A stretch of DNA of 64,000 nucleotides from assembly GCA_016703025.1 (NCBI GenBank), contig JADJCV010000004.1:1615501-1679500 (forward strand), read 5' to 3'. Origin of the DNA: Candidatus Avedoeria danica. Lineage in GTDB: Bacteria > Chloroflexota > Anaerolineae > Epilineales > Epilineaceae. A program made the position numbers and the translations under genes. Of this stretch, positions 1-7,961 are shown piece after piece (positions within the stretch are counted from its first letter, which is position 1; each line of letters opens with the position of its first letter). The notes below the pieces were generated by a model. The model saw only the letters and a list, made by a program, of their open reading frames with translations, had not been told where the DNA came from and searched no databases.

Positions 1-11
1 GCTGAGGGCCG

Positions 12-1097
12 TCACCGATCGCGGCGCTGGCCGGCGGCTTGGATCGCCAGGAACTCGCCCACGTTCTCGATCGTCAGCAGGCCGACGAGCCGACCGTCGG
101 CCTCCACGGGCACCACCTGGATGCCGGCGCCCTGCATCCGGCCGACGGCGTCGATGAGCCGTTCGTCGGCGCCGGCGCGCGGGAAATCGCGGCGCATGAG
201 GTCGGCGACGGGCGTGTCGAGCGCCTGGCGGTGGAGGGCGGCGAAGAGCTCGGTGCGCAGCACGACGCCGACGAGCACGCCATCGTCGACGACCGGGAAG
301 TCGGCTTGGCTGCCGGAGAGGATGAGCGAGGTCACGCGGTGGAGCGGGTCGGACGGCGCGACGACGTCGAAGCGCGTCAGCATTGCGTGGGCGACCGTTA
401 TCCCGCCGAGGGCGGCCTGCGCCTGCACGGCGCCGGCCTCCTGCCCGGCTGCGATCCAGACGAAGAAGGCGATGAACAACAGGATCGGGTTGCCGAACAG
501 TCCGAGCAGGCCGAACAGGAGCGCGATGCCCTGGCCGAGGCTGGCGGCGACGCGGGTGGCGCGGGCGTAGGGCAGGCGCAGGGCCAGGAGGGCGCGCAGG
601 ACGCGGCCGCCGTCCATCGGGAACGCCGGGATCATGTTGAAGACGGCCAGCGAGAGGTTGATCACGGCCAGCCGCTCCAGGAGCGGGCCCGTGGCCGTGC
701 TCAGCCCGGCGAACGGGATCCATGAACCGGTCGCACCCAACCAAGCGAACAGCGCGGCGAAGATGGCCACGTTCACGAGCGGTCCGGCGACGGCGACGAC
801 GAGCTCCTGCCGCGGTTCGGACGGCATCCGCTCGAGGCGCGCGACGCCGCCGATGGGGTAGAGCGTGATGTCGCGCGTCGGGATGCCGTAGCGGCGGGCG
901 GCGACGGCGTGGCCGAGTTCGTGTAGCAGGACGCAGCCGAAGAGGAGGACGAAGAAGAAGACGCCCTCGAGCGCGGCTGCGAAGCTGCGATCCCGCAGAT
1001 AGGTCGAGACGCCCAGATACGCGAGCAGCAGGACGAACGTGGCGTGGATGTAGATGTCGATGCCGAATGGACGTCCGAGCTTGATCGACCAGCGCAC
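12..1097 (-). CDS. M50 site-2-type intramembrane metalloprotease with CBS domains
   Basis: Predicted zinc metalloprotease of the M50 (SpoIVFB/site-2 protease-like) family, 361 aa, acting within the membrane. The zinc motif HELGH is at about residues 59-63 in a hydrophobic segment, and the second conserved region, NMIPAFPMDGGRV, is at about 153-165. Hydrophobic segments fill roughly residues 15-220. Two CBS repeats follow at about 235-355 and probably bind an adenosyl ligand that tunes activity (family knowledge). The start is GTG, three bases after the stop of the metallophosphatase upstream on the same strand, so the two are likely co-transcribed. The substrate cannot be inferred; anti-sigma factors are typical for the family, and two sigma systems lie far away at 60-63 kb. 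Confidence 0.93.
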   Translation of the reverse strand: MRWSIKLGRPFGIDIYIHATFVLLLAYLGVSTYLRDRSFAAALEGVFFFVLLFGCVLLHELGHAVAARRYGIPTRDITLYPIGGVARLERMPSEPRQELVVAVAGPLVNVAIFAALFAWLGATGSWIPFAGLSTATGPLLERLAVINLSLAVFNMIPAFPMDGGRVLRALLALRLPYARATRVAASLGQGIALLFGLLGLFGNPILLFIAFFVWIAAGQEAGAVQAQAALGGITVAHAMLTRFDVVAPSDPLHRVTSLILSGSQADFPVVDDGVLVGVVLRTELFAALHRQALDTPVADLMRRDFPRAGADERLIDAVGRMQGAGIQVVPVEADGRLVGLLTIENVGEFLAIQAAGQRRDR

Positions 1098-1100
1098 GGA

Positions 1101-1853
1101 TCAGCCGTTCGGTGACGCGGGCGCGCCGAACGGCGCGGCGCCGGGTCGCCAGGCGGACCCGGCCGGTGCGAGCGCCTCCGGGCGCCAGGGCGAGTCCTCC
1201 CAGCCGGGCACCTGGACGATGCGATCGTCCTCGAGGATGTAGCCCGTCAGCGAACGCCCGTATACGCAGCCCGAGTCCAACCCGACGGCGTACGGCGTGC
1301 CGTCCCGGCGGCGCTTGACGACGAGGCCGCCGGGCGCGTCGTGGCCGAAGATGATCGGCTTGTCGGCGGGCTCGTAGAAGTCGTGCCAGCGCGGGCCGAC
1401 GATGCCCTTGGCGGGGGGCCAGAGCCGGATCGTCAGGAGCTGCGACCGGTCCGTGCCCGCCAGGCCGGCCTTCGGGTGGACGCCGGCATGAACGAGCAGG
1501 AACTCCGGCGTGTCGATGTACAACGGACGGGCTTTGAGCCAGGCGAGCACGTCGTCCGCGACGGGCCACAGGGCCGCGACCTGATCGCGATCCTTGTCCT
1601 TCTCGAGGCAGAGCGTGCCGCCGGAGAGGCGATCCTCCAGCAACCGGATCAGCCAGTCGTCGTGGTTGCCCAGCACCATCTCGGCGCCGGTGGCGCGCAC
1701 GATGTCCCAGACCCCGAGCGGGTCGGGGCCGCGCGAGAAGGCGTCGCCGGTGAGGTAGAGTCGATCCGTGTGACGGTCGTAGTCGAGGCGGGCAAGCAGC
1801 GCGGACAGCGCCTGGGCGCAGCCGTGCACGTCGCCGATGAACAGCGTCCGCAT
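1101..1853 (-). CDS. Metallophosphatase of the PPP/ApaH-like family
   Basis: Calcineurin-like phosphoesterase, 250 aa, related to symmetrical diadenosine tetraphosphatase (ApaH) and PrpE. Metal-ligand motifs occur in order: GDVHG (about 7-11), GDAFSRGPD (36-44, the usual Asp-Arg replaced by Phe-Ser-Arg), GNHD (62-65), a LLVHAGV histidine block near 140 and a GHD motif near 195. The ATG at 1853 is preferred over an upstream in-frame start because the family core begins directly with MRTLFIGDVHG. It is first in a two-gene unit with the M50 protease. A 19-bp tandem duplication lies about 70 bp upstream and may contain its promoter. Exact substrate (dinucleotide polyphosphate or phosphoprotein) is not decidable. 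Confidence 0.88.
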   Translation of the reverse strand: MRTLFIGDVHGCAQALSALLARLDYDRHTDRLYLTGDAFSRGPDPLGVWDIVRATGAEMVLGNHDDWLIRLLEDRLSGGTLCLEKDKDRDQVAALWPVADDVLAWLKARPLYIDTPEFLLVHAGVHPKAGLAGTDRSQLLTIRLWPPAKGIVGPRWHDFYEPADKPIIFGHDAPGGLVVKRRRDGTPYAVGLDSGCVYGRSLTGYILEDDRIVQVPGWEDSPWRPEALAPAGSAWRPGAAPFGAPASPNG

Positions 1854-1924
1854 GGCTCGTATGGCCCCCTGTGAGTCCCCTGGCCTGCCATTCCCATGAA
1901 CACAGGCCTGCAAACCGTGATCGC

Positions 1925-1962
1925 GACGAAAAGCATAGGCTATGACGAGAAGCATAGGCTAT
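1925..1962. repeat. Tandem duplication of a 19-bp unit upstream of the metallophosphatase
   Basis: Two directly abutting 19-bp copies (1925-1943 and 1944-1962) differ at one base. On the minus strand each copy contains TATGCT, which resembles a -10 hexamer reading toward the metallophosphatase at 1853. It may therefore be a duplicated promoter core or operator; that role is inference. Confidence 0.75.
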
Positions 1963-2052
1963 AACGGGCGGCGGGGCGAAGAGATTCGGGCGAGGGGAGC
2001 GGGATGCGGAAGCCGGCGGAGGGAGATGTCGGAGGAAGTCGCAGGGCGAGCG

Positions 2053-2104
2053 CCCGGCGACGAACCGCCGGGCTACAATGACGCGGCCGGCTGAAGCCGG
2101 CTAC
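2053..2104. repeat. Two adjacent short palindromes ending in GGCTAC
   Basis: The first hairpin pairs CCCGGCG (2053-2059) with CGCCGGG (2066-2072). The second pairs GCCGGCT with AGCCGGC around 2086-2102. Both end in GGCTAC on the plus strand, like the CTAC edges of the other palindromes in this window. The first creates TACAAT (2074-2079), a possible -10 hexamer for the exonuclease-polymerase gene at 2194. The rest of the 1854-2193 gap holds only the tandem duplication. Confidence 0.6.
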
Positions 2105-2193
2105 GGGCTCCGGGCCCGGTCCGCATCGACGTGCGATCGCCGTTGACGCCGACCGTGCCGGACGTCGATCGCCACGACGCCAAGGTGAACAGG

Positions 2194-5100
2194 ATGCTCA
2201 TCGCGACCTGGAACGTGAACTCGATCAAGGTGCGCGAGGAACGGCTGCTGGCCTGGCTCGCCGCCGCCGAACCCGACGTCGTGTGCCTGCAGGAGCTGAA
2301 GGTCGTCGACGAGGCGTTTCCGCTGGCGGCCGTCGAGGCCGCCGGCTACCACGCGGCGATCCATGGCATGCGCGCCTACAACGGCGTCGCGATCCTGTCG
2401 CGGACGCCGATCACGGACGTCCGCATCGGCTTGGACGACGGCGTCGACGACCCGCAGGCGCGCCTGATCGCCGGCACCGTGCAGGGTGTGCGCGTGATCT
2501 CGGCCTACTTCCCGAACGGCGAGACCGTCGGCAGCGACAAGTGGCGCTACAAGCTGGCCTGGATGGCGCGCCTCGAGCGCTATCTGGCCGCGCACCATGC
2601 GCCCGACGAGCTGCTGGCCCTGTGCGGCGACTTCAACGTCGCCCCGGACGACCGCGATGTCGGCAATCCGGCGCGCTGGGCCGACAGCGTGTTGTGTCAT
2701 GCCGAAGCCCGCGCCGCACTCGCCCGCATCGCCGACAGGGGCCTCGTCGACCTGTTCCGCCGCCACCATCCGGCCGGCGGCATCTGGTCGTGGTGGGACT
2801 ACCAGGGCCAGGGCTTCGACAAGGACGACGGCCTGCGGATCGACCACGTCTGGACGACGGCGCCCCTCGCCGGCCGGCTGGTCGCGGCGGCCGTCGACCG
2901 GTACGAGCGGAGCGGCAAGGGCGCCAGCGACCACGCGCCGCTGTGTGTGGCATTCGACGCGGCAACGGCATACCTGCCGACCGACGCAGCCTACATCACG
3001 TCGCGCCCCCCCGTCACCGACGACCTCGCCCGTGAAACGCCCCCCCACGGCTCCGCCACCTCCCCCCGCGTAGGGGCGACGCATGCGTCGCCCTCGTCGG
3101 CCCCATCTGCCGCCCCGCCTTCCATGACGCCCACCCCCCGCCCCCGCAAGCTCATCATCATCGACGGCCACAGCCTCGCCTACCGCGCCTTCTACGGCCT
3201 CCCGCACGTCGACCGCCACGGCAAGCCGTCGTTCTCGACGGCCGGCGGCACGTACACGAACGCGGTGTACGGCTTCGCGAACATGCTGATCAAGACCTGG
3301 ATCGACGAGCGGCCGGACTTCCTGGCCGTGGCGTTCGACCTCGGGCGGACGTTCCGCGACGACCTGTTCGCCGAGTACAAGGGCACGCGGATGAAGATGC
3401 CCGACGAGCTCGTCCCGCAGATCGACCTGATCCGCGAGCTCGTCGAGGCGTTCGACATCCCGGCGCTCACGGCTGAGGGCTACGAGGCGGACGACATCCT
3501 CGGCACCGTGGCCCGCCGCGCCGCCGCCGACGGAATCGACGTCCTCATCGTCACCGGCGACTCGGACTCGTTCCAGCTCATCCGCCCGAACGTGCGCGTG
3601 ATGTCGCCCGGCCGGCTGTGGAGCGACGTCGCGGTCTGGGACGAAGCGGCCGTCGCGGCGCGCTACGATGGGCTGACGCCGGTGCAGCTGATCGACTTCA
3701 AGGCACTCAAGGGCGATGCCAGCGACAACATACCGGGCGTGCGCGGGATCGGCGAGAAGGGCGCCGGGCAGCTGCTGAAGGCGTACGGCACGGTCGAGGG
3801 GATCTACGACCATCTCGATGAGGTGACGCCGCCGCGCGCCCAGAACGCCCTCGAAGCCGGCCGCGACATGGCGTTCCTGTCCAAGGACCTCGTGACGATC
3901 CGCACGGACGTGCCGCTGGACGTCACGTGGGAGCAGTGCGCCGTCCACAGCTACGACGTCGCCCCCGTCCTCGACCTCTTCGACCGCCTCGAGTTCCGCT
4001 CGATCCGCCACCGGCTGCCGCCCGGCGGCGTCGGCGCAGGCGCGACAGGCGACGGCAACGGGGCGGCGGCGGGGGCGTCGGCGACGGGGACCACGGCGGT
4101 GGGCGCGGGCCGAAAGACCCCGCGCACGACTTCCACGCGCCCGGCGCAGCTGTCCATGTTCCCGGAAGCCGAAGCGGACGGCACGCCCATCCCGCCCCCC
4201 GCCGACATCACCGCCACGACGATCGTCCGCGACCGCGCCGGCCTCGACGCCCTCGTCGCCGCCCTCGTCGCCGCCCCGATCATCGCCTTCGACACCGAGA
4301 CGACGGCCACCGACCCGCTCGACGCGGCGCTCGTCGGCCTGTCGTTCGCCGTGACCGAAGGTGCGGGCTGGTACGTGCCGGTCGGGCACGCCGAGGGCGA
4401 GCAGTTGCCGATGGCCGACGTCCTGGCGGCGCTCAAGGGCGTCCTCGAGGACCCGGCGCGGCCCAAGGTCGGCCACAACGCCAAGTACGATGTCGTCGTC
4501 CTCGCGCAGCACGGCATCGACGTGCAGGGCGTGACGTACGACACGATGCTGGCCGAGTTCCTGATCGACCCGGGCGGGCGGATGGGGCTCAAGACGCTGG
4601 CCGGCAGCAAGCTGGGCGTGCGGATGACGGAGATCACCGACCTGCTGGGCACCGGCAAGCACCAGATCACGATGGACCACGTCGACATCGCGCACGCCGC
4701 GCCGTACGCCGCGGCGGACGCCGACGTCACGTTGCGGCTGATGAACAGGCAGTCGGACGAGCTCGACGAGCTGGGCCTCCGCCCGCTGTTGACCGAGGTC
4801 GACGTGCCGCTCGTGCCCGTGCTCGTGGACATGGAGCGCGCCGGCGTGCTCATCGACACCGTGAGGCTGGGCGAGATGGGCGCGCGGCTCGGGTCGCGGC
4901 TGCACGAAATCGAGGACGAAGTGCGCGCGGCGGTCGGCGTCGACTTCAACCTCAGCTCGCCGCAGCAGCTCGGCGAGATTCTGTTCAACACCCTCGGCCT
5001 GACCGCGCCCGGTGCCCGCAAGACCGCCACGGGGCGCACGTCCGTCGCTGCTGACGTCCTGGAAAGCCTGCGCGGCGCCCACCCGGTCGTCGACCTGGCG

Positions 5101-6021
5101 CTGGAGCACCGCCAGCTGTCCAAGCTGAAGGGCACGTACCTGGATGCCCTGCCCAAGCTCGTCAAGCCCGCCACCGGCCGCGTGCACACCTCGTTCAACC
5201 AAACCGGCGCCGTCAGCGGCCGTTTGGCCTCCACCGACCCCAACCTCCAGAACATCCCGATCCGCACGGCGCTCGGCAAGGAGGTTCGCCAGGCGTTCAT
5301 CGTGCCGCCCGGTTGGAAGCTGATCGCCGCCGACTACTCGCAGGTCGAGCTCCGGATCACGGCGCACATCACGAAGGACGCCGGGCTCGTGGCGGCGTTC
5401 AAGGGCGGCGAGGACATCCACCGCGCGACGGCGGCGACGGTTCTCGGCATCGCGCCGGAGGCCGTGACGTCCGACCAACGCTCGTTCGCCAAACGCGTGA
5501 ACTTCGGCCTGCTCTACGGCATGGGCGCCCGCAGCCTGGCCGAGCAGGCCGGGATCCCGCTGGCCGAGGCCAAGCAGTTCGTCGACGCCTACTTCACGCG
5601 CTTCCCGGGCATCGCGAGCTACATCGCCACGACCAAGCAGCTCGCCAAGGACCAAGGCTACGTGACGACGCTCCTCGGCCGCCGCCGCGCCTTCCCGATC
5701 CTGCGCTCGACGACGGCGGACGGCCGGACGCGGATGCTGCAGGCCTCGGCCGAGCGCGAGGCGATCAACCACCCGATCCAGGGCACGGCGGCCGACATCA
5801 TCAAGATCGCGATGATCCACATCCACGACAAGCTCGAAGCGGAGGGCCTGCAGGGCCGGCTCCTCCTGCAGGTGCACGACGAGCTCGTCCTCGAGGCGCC
5901 CGAGGCCGAGGTGCCGCGCGTTGTCGAACTCGTGCGCACGACGATGGAGACCGCCTATCCGCTCGACCCGCCGCTCGTGGTGGAGGTCGGGGTCGGGGAC
6001 AACTGGGACGATGTGAAATGA
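2194..6021 (+). CDS. polA: Exonuclease III - DNA polymerase I fusion
   Basis: One uninterrupted 1275-aa frame encodes two enzymes. Residues 1-265 are an exonuclease III/AP endonuclease: TWNVNS, the catalytic Glu in CLQELK, GDFNV, RIDHVW and SDHAPL are all present. Residues 311-1275 are a full DNA polymerase I: 5' nuclease (IDGHSLAYRAFYG, EADDILG, DNIPGVRGIGEKG), an intact proofreading site (FDTETTATDP near 699; NAKYD), and polymerase motifs A (DYSQVELRI near 1047), B (KRVNFGLLYG) and C (QVHDEL). The joint (266-310) is low-complexity and contains a palindromic repeat at 3070-3093. ATG at 3124 (MTPTPRPRK) could be an independent polA start, so the frame may yield a fusion, two proteins, or both. 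ATG 2194 is chosen because it begins the ExoIII core MLIATWNVNS. The stop overlaps the next gene (ATGA). Confidence 0.92.
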   Translation: MLIATWNVNSIKVREERLLAWLAAAEPDVVCLQELKVVDEAFPLAAVEAAGYHAAIHGMRAYNGVAILSRTPITDVRIGLDDGVDDPQARLIAGTVQGVRVISAYFPNGETVGSDKWRYKLAWMARLERYLAAHHAPDELLALCGDFNVAPDDRDVGNPARWADSVLCHAEARAALARIADRGLVDLFRRHHPAGGIWSWWDYQGQGFDKDDGLRIDHVWTTAPLAGRLVAAAVDRYERSGKGASDHAPLCVAFDAATAYLPTDAAYITSRPPVTDDLARETPPHGSATSPRVGATHASPSSAPSAAPPSMTPTPRPRKLIIIDGHSLAYRAFYGLPHVDRHGKPSFSTAGGTYTNAVYGFANMLIKTWIDERPDFLAVAFDLGRTFRDDLFAEYKGTRMKMPDELVPQIDLIRELVEAFDIPALTAEGYEADDILGTVARRAAADGIDVLIVTGDSDSFQLIRPNVRVMSPGRLWSDVAVWDEAAVAARYDGLTPVQLIDFKALKGDASDNIPGVRGIGEKGAGQLLKAYGTVEGIYDHLDEVTPPRAQNALEAGRDMAFLSKDLVTIRTDVPLDVTWEQCAVHSYDVAPVLDLFDRLEFRSIRHRLPPGGVGAGATGDGNGAAAGASATGTTAVGAGRKTPRTTSTRPAQLSMFPEAEADGTPIPPPADITATTIVRDRAGLDALVAALVAAPIIAFDTETTATDPLDAALVGLSFAVTEGAGWYVPVGHAEGEQLPMADVLAALKGVLEDPARPKVGHNAKYDVVVLAQHGIDVQGVTYDTMLAEFLIDPGGRMGLKTLAGSKLGVRMTEITDLLGTGKHQITMDHVDIAHAAPYAAADADVTLRLMNRQSDELDELGLRPLLTEVDVPLVPVLVDMERAGVLIDTVRLGEMGARLGSRLHEIEDEVRAAVGVDFNLSSPQQLGEILFNTLGLTAPGARKTATGRTSVAADVLESLRGAHPVVDLALEHRQLSKLKGTYLDALPKLVKPATGRVHTSFNQTGAVSGRLASTDPNLQNIPIRTALGKEVRQAFIVPPGWKLIAADYSQVELRITAHITKDAGLVAAFKGGEDIHRATAATVLGIAPEAVTSDQRSFAKRVNFGLLYGMGARSLAEQAGIPLAEAKQFVDAYFTRFPGIASYIATTKQLAKDQGYVTTLLGRRRAFPILRSTTADGRTRMLQASAEREAINHPIQGTAADIIKIAMIHIHDKLEAEGLQGRLLLQVHDELVLEAPEAEVPRVVELVRTTMETAYPLDPPLVVEVGVGDNWDDVK
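3070..3093. repeat. GTAGGGGC-type palindromic repeat inside the ExoIII-PolI frame
   Basis: A GTAGG edge is followed by the perfect 20-bp palindrome GGGCGACGCATGCGTCGCCC (3074-3093). The same core recurs at 56174-56197 and, with one change, at 56090-56113. Here it is translated in frame (RVGATHASP) within the linker between the two enzymes. Confidence 0.85.
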
Positions 6022-7961
6022 CGACGGTGACCGATGACGAGCGGGGCGGCCCCCGCCCCGGGCGCGCTGGGCACGCCGACCCTTCCCTCAATGCCGGGGG
6101 AGGGGTGAAGAAGACCGCTCGGCCAGGCGGCTTGCGGCGGGCGATCGCCTTTCTCAACCAGCAGCGCAAGATCGCGCTGACGACGTACGCCGCAGTGGCC
6201 GTCGCGACGGCGTGCCAGCTGGCGATCCCGCTGCTCGTCCAACAGATCATCGACGTCGTGCGCGCGGCGGACGCGGCGCGGGGCAGCGGCGGCGCCAAGC
6301 TCGTCGGCGACGCCGGGCAAGCGACGAAGCAGCTCGTGCACGCCGGCGGACCGGCCGTCGACCTCACACCGCTCTACTGGGCCGTGGGCGGCATCGTCGC
6401 CGTCGGGGCGGTGCGGGCACTGTTCGCGTTCGGCCAAGGGTTCCTGGCCGAGGTCGCCAGCCAGAACGTCGCCTTGACGATGCGCAACGACCTGTTCGGC
6501 AAGATCCAGCGGCTCTCGTTCAGCTACCACGACCGCAACCAGACCGGCCAACTCATGGTCCGCGCCACGGACGACGTCGAGAAGGTCCGGATGTTCCTCG
6601 GCCAGGGCTTCGTCATCGCGCTGCAGGCGCTGCTCATGCTCGTCGGCATCCTGGCCATCCTGTTCAGCATCAACGCCCGCGTGACGTGGGTCGTCGTGCC
6701 GATCCTGCCGGTGGCCATCGGGCTGTTCGTCGTGTTCGGCCGGATCGTGCAACCGCTGTTCGGCCAGGTCCAGATGCGCCTTGGGCTGATGAACTCGGTC
6801 CTCCAGGAGAACCTGGCCGGCATCCGTGTCGTGCGCGCGTTCGCCCGCGAGGACCGCGAGAAGGCGCGCTTCGAAGCGTCCGCCGAAGCGCTCATGGTCC
6901 AGCAGCTGAAGGCCAGCCGCGTGCTGAGCTTCCTCTTCCCGGCCGTCTTCCTCACCGCCAATCTCGGCCAGGCGCTCGTCGTCTGGTTCGGCGGTCTCGA
7001 GGTGCAGGCGGGCGGGATGTCGATCGGCGCCTGGAACACGTTCCAGCTCTACCTGATCTACGCCTTCCTGCCGATCGGCCAGCTCGGCTTCATCGTCGCG
7101 CTCCTGGCGCAGGCGAACACGTCGGCCGGCCGGATCTTCGAGATTCTGGATACCCAAAACGAGATCATCGACTCTCCCAACGCTCAGCCGCTCGCCGCCG
7201 CACTTGGGCGCGTCGCATTCGAGGACGTCACGTTCCGCTACTTCCGAAGCGGCGACGCGATCCTGCGCGGCGTCTCGTTCGAGGCCGCGCCCGGCCAGAC
7301 CGTGGCGCTCCTCGGGGCCACCGGCAGCGGCAAGTCGACGATCATCAACCTCATCCCGCGCTTCTACGACGCCACCGACGGCGCGGTGACGATCGACGGC
7401 CGAGATGTGCGCGACATCACGCTCGAGAGCCTTCGCCGCCAGGTCGGCATCGTCCTCCAGGAAACGACGCTGTTCTCGGGGACGATCCGCGACAACATCG
7501 CTTTCGGCCGCCCTGAGGCCACGCTCGAAGACGTCCGCGCCGCCGCGCGAGCCGCGCAGGCCGCCGCGTTCATCGAGGCGCTGCCCGAGGGCTACGACAC
7601 GCCGGTCGGCGAGCGCGGCACGACGCTCTCCGGCGGCCAGAAACAGCGCATCGCGATCGCGCGCGCGATCCTGATGGACCCGCGGATCCTCATCCTGGAC
7701 GACGCGACGTCGGCCGTCGACCTGACGACGGAGCTTGCGATCCAGCGCGCGCTCGATGCGCTGATGGAGGGCCGGACGAGCTTCGTCATCGCCCAACGGG
7801 TCAGCACGGTCCGACGCGCGGACGTGATCCTCGTGCTGGACAAGGGCACGATCGCCGCCAGGGGGACGCACGCCGAGCTCCTCGAATCGAGCCCGACGTA
7901 CGTCGAGATCGTCGCCAGCCAGCTCGTCGATGACGCGCAGCACGCGGCGGTGGCCTCGTGA
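6018..7961 (+). CDS. ABC exporter half-transporter, degenerate-site subunit
   Basis: A 647-aa fused membrane domain plus ATPase of the MdlA/TM287 type, working as a heterodimer with the next gene. After a charged leader, six membrane helices span about residues 50-350. The ATPase has Walker A GATGSGKST (near 433) and a canonical LSGGQ signature. Its Walker B reads LDDATSAVD, with Asp for the catalytic Glu, and its switch loop reads IAQRVST, with Gln for His. These substitutions mark the non-hydrolysing site of heterodimeric exporters (family knowledge). The ATG overlaps the polA stop by four bases, and its own stop overlaps the partner's GTG, implying translational coupling. The substrate is unknown; multidrug or lipid export is typical. 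Confidence 0.93.
   Translation: MTTVTDDERGGPRPGRAGHADPSLNAGGGVKKTARPGGLRRAIAFLNQQRKIALTTYAAVAVATACQLAIPLLVQQIIDVVRAADAARGSGGAKLVGDAGQATKQLVHAGGPAVDLTPLYWAVGGIVAVGAVRALFAFGQGFLAEVASQNVALTMRNDLFGKIQRLSFSYHDRNQTGQLMVRATDDVEKVRMFLGQGFVIALQALLMLVGILAILFSINARVTWVVVPILPVAIGLFVVFGRIVQPLFGQVQMRLGLMNSVLQENLAGIRVVRAFAREDREKARFEASAEALMVQQLKASRVLSFLFPAVFLTANLGQALVVWFGGLEVQAGGMSIGAWNTFQLYLIYAFLPIGQLGFIVALLAQANTSAGRIFEILDTQNEIIDSPNAQPLAAALGRVAFEDVTFRYFRSGDAILRGVSFEAAPGQTVALLGATGSGKSTIINLIPRFYDATDGAVTIDGRDVRDITLESLRRQVGIVLQETTLFSGTIRDNIAFGRPEATLEDVRAAARAAQAAAFIEALPEGYDTPVGERGTTLSGGQKQRIAIARAILMDPRILILDDATSAVDLTTELAIQRALDALMEGRTSFVIAQRVSTVRRADVILVLDKGTIAARGTHAELLESSPTYVEIVASQLVDDAQHAAVAS

Noticed and set aside
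39..725. Long plus-strand frame opposite the M50 protease
   Set aside because: High-GC shadow; Arg/Asp/Val-rich composition without domains, whereas the minus strand has clear protease motifs.
2101..5877. 1258-codon minus-strand frame opposite the polymerase gene
   Set aside because: Antisense artefact of GC-rich codon structure; composition DVR/HQ-rich, no family match.
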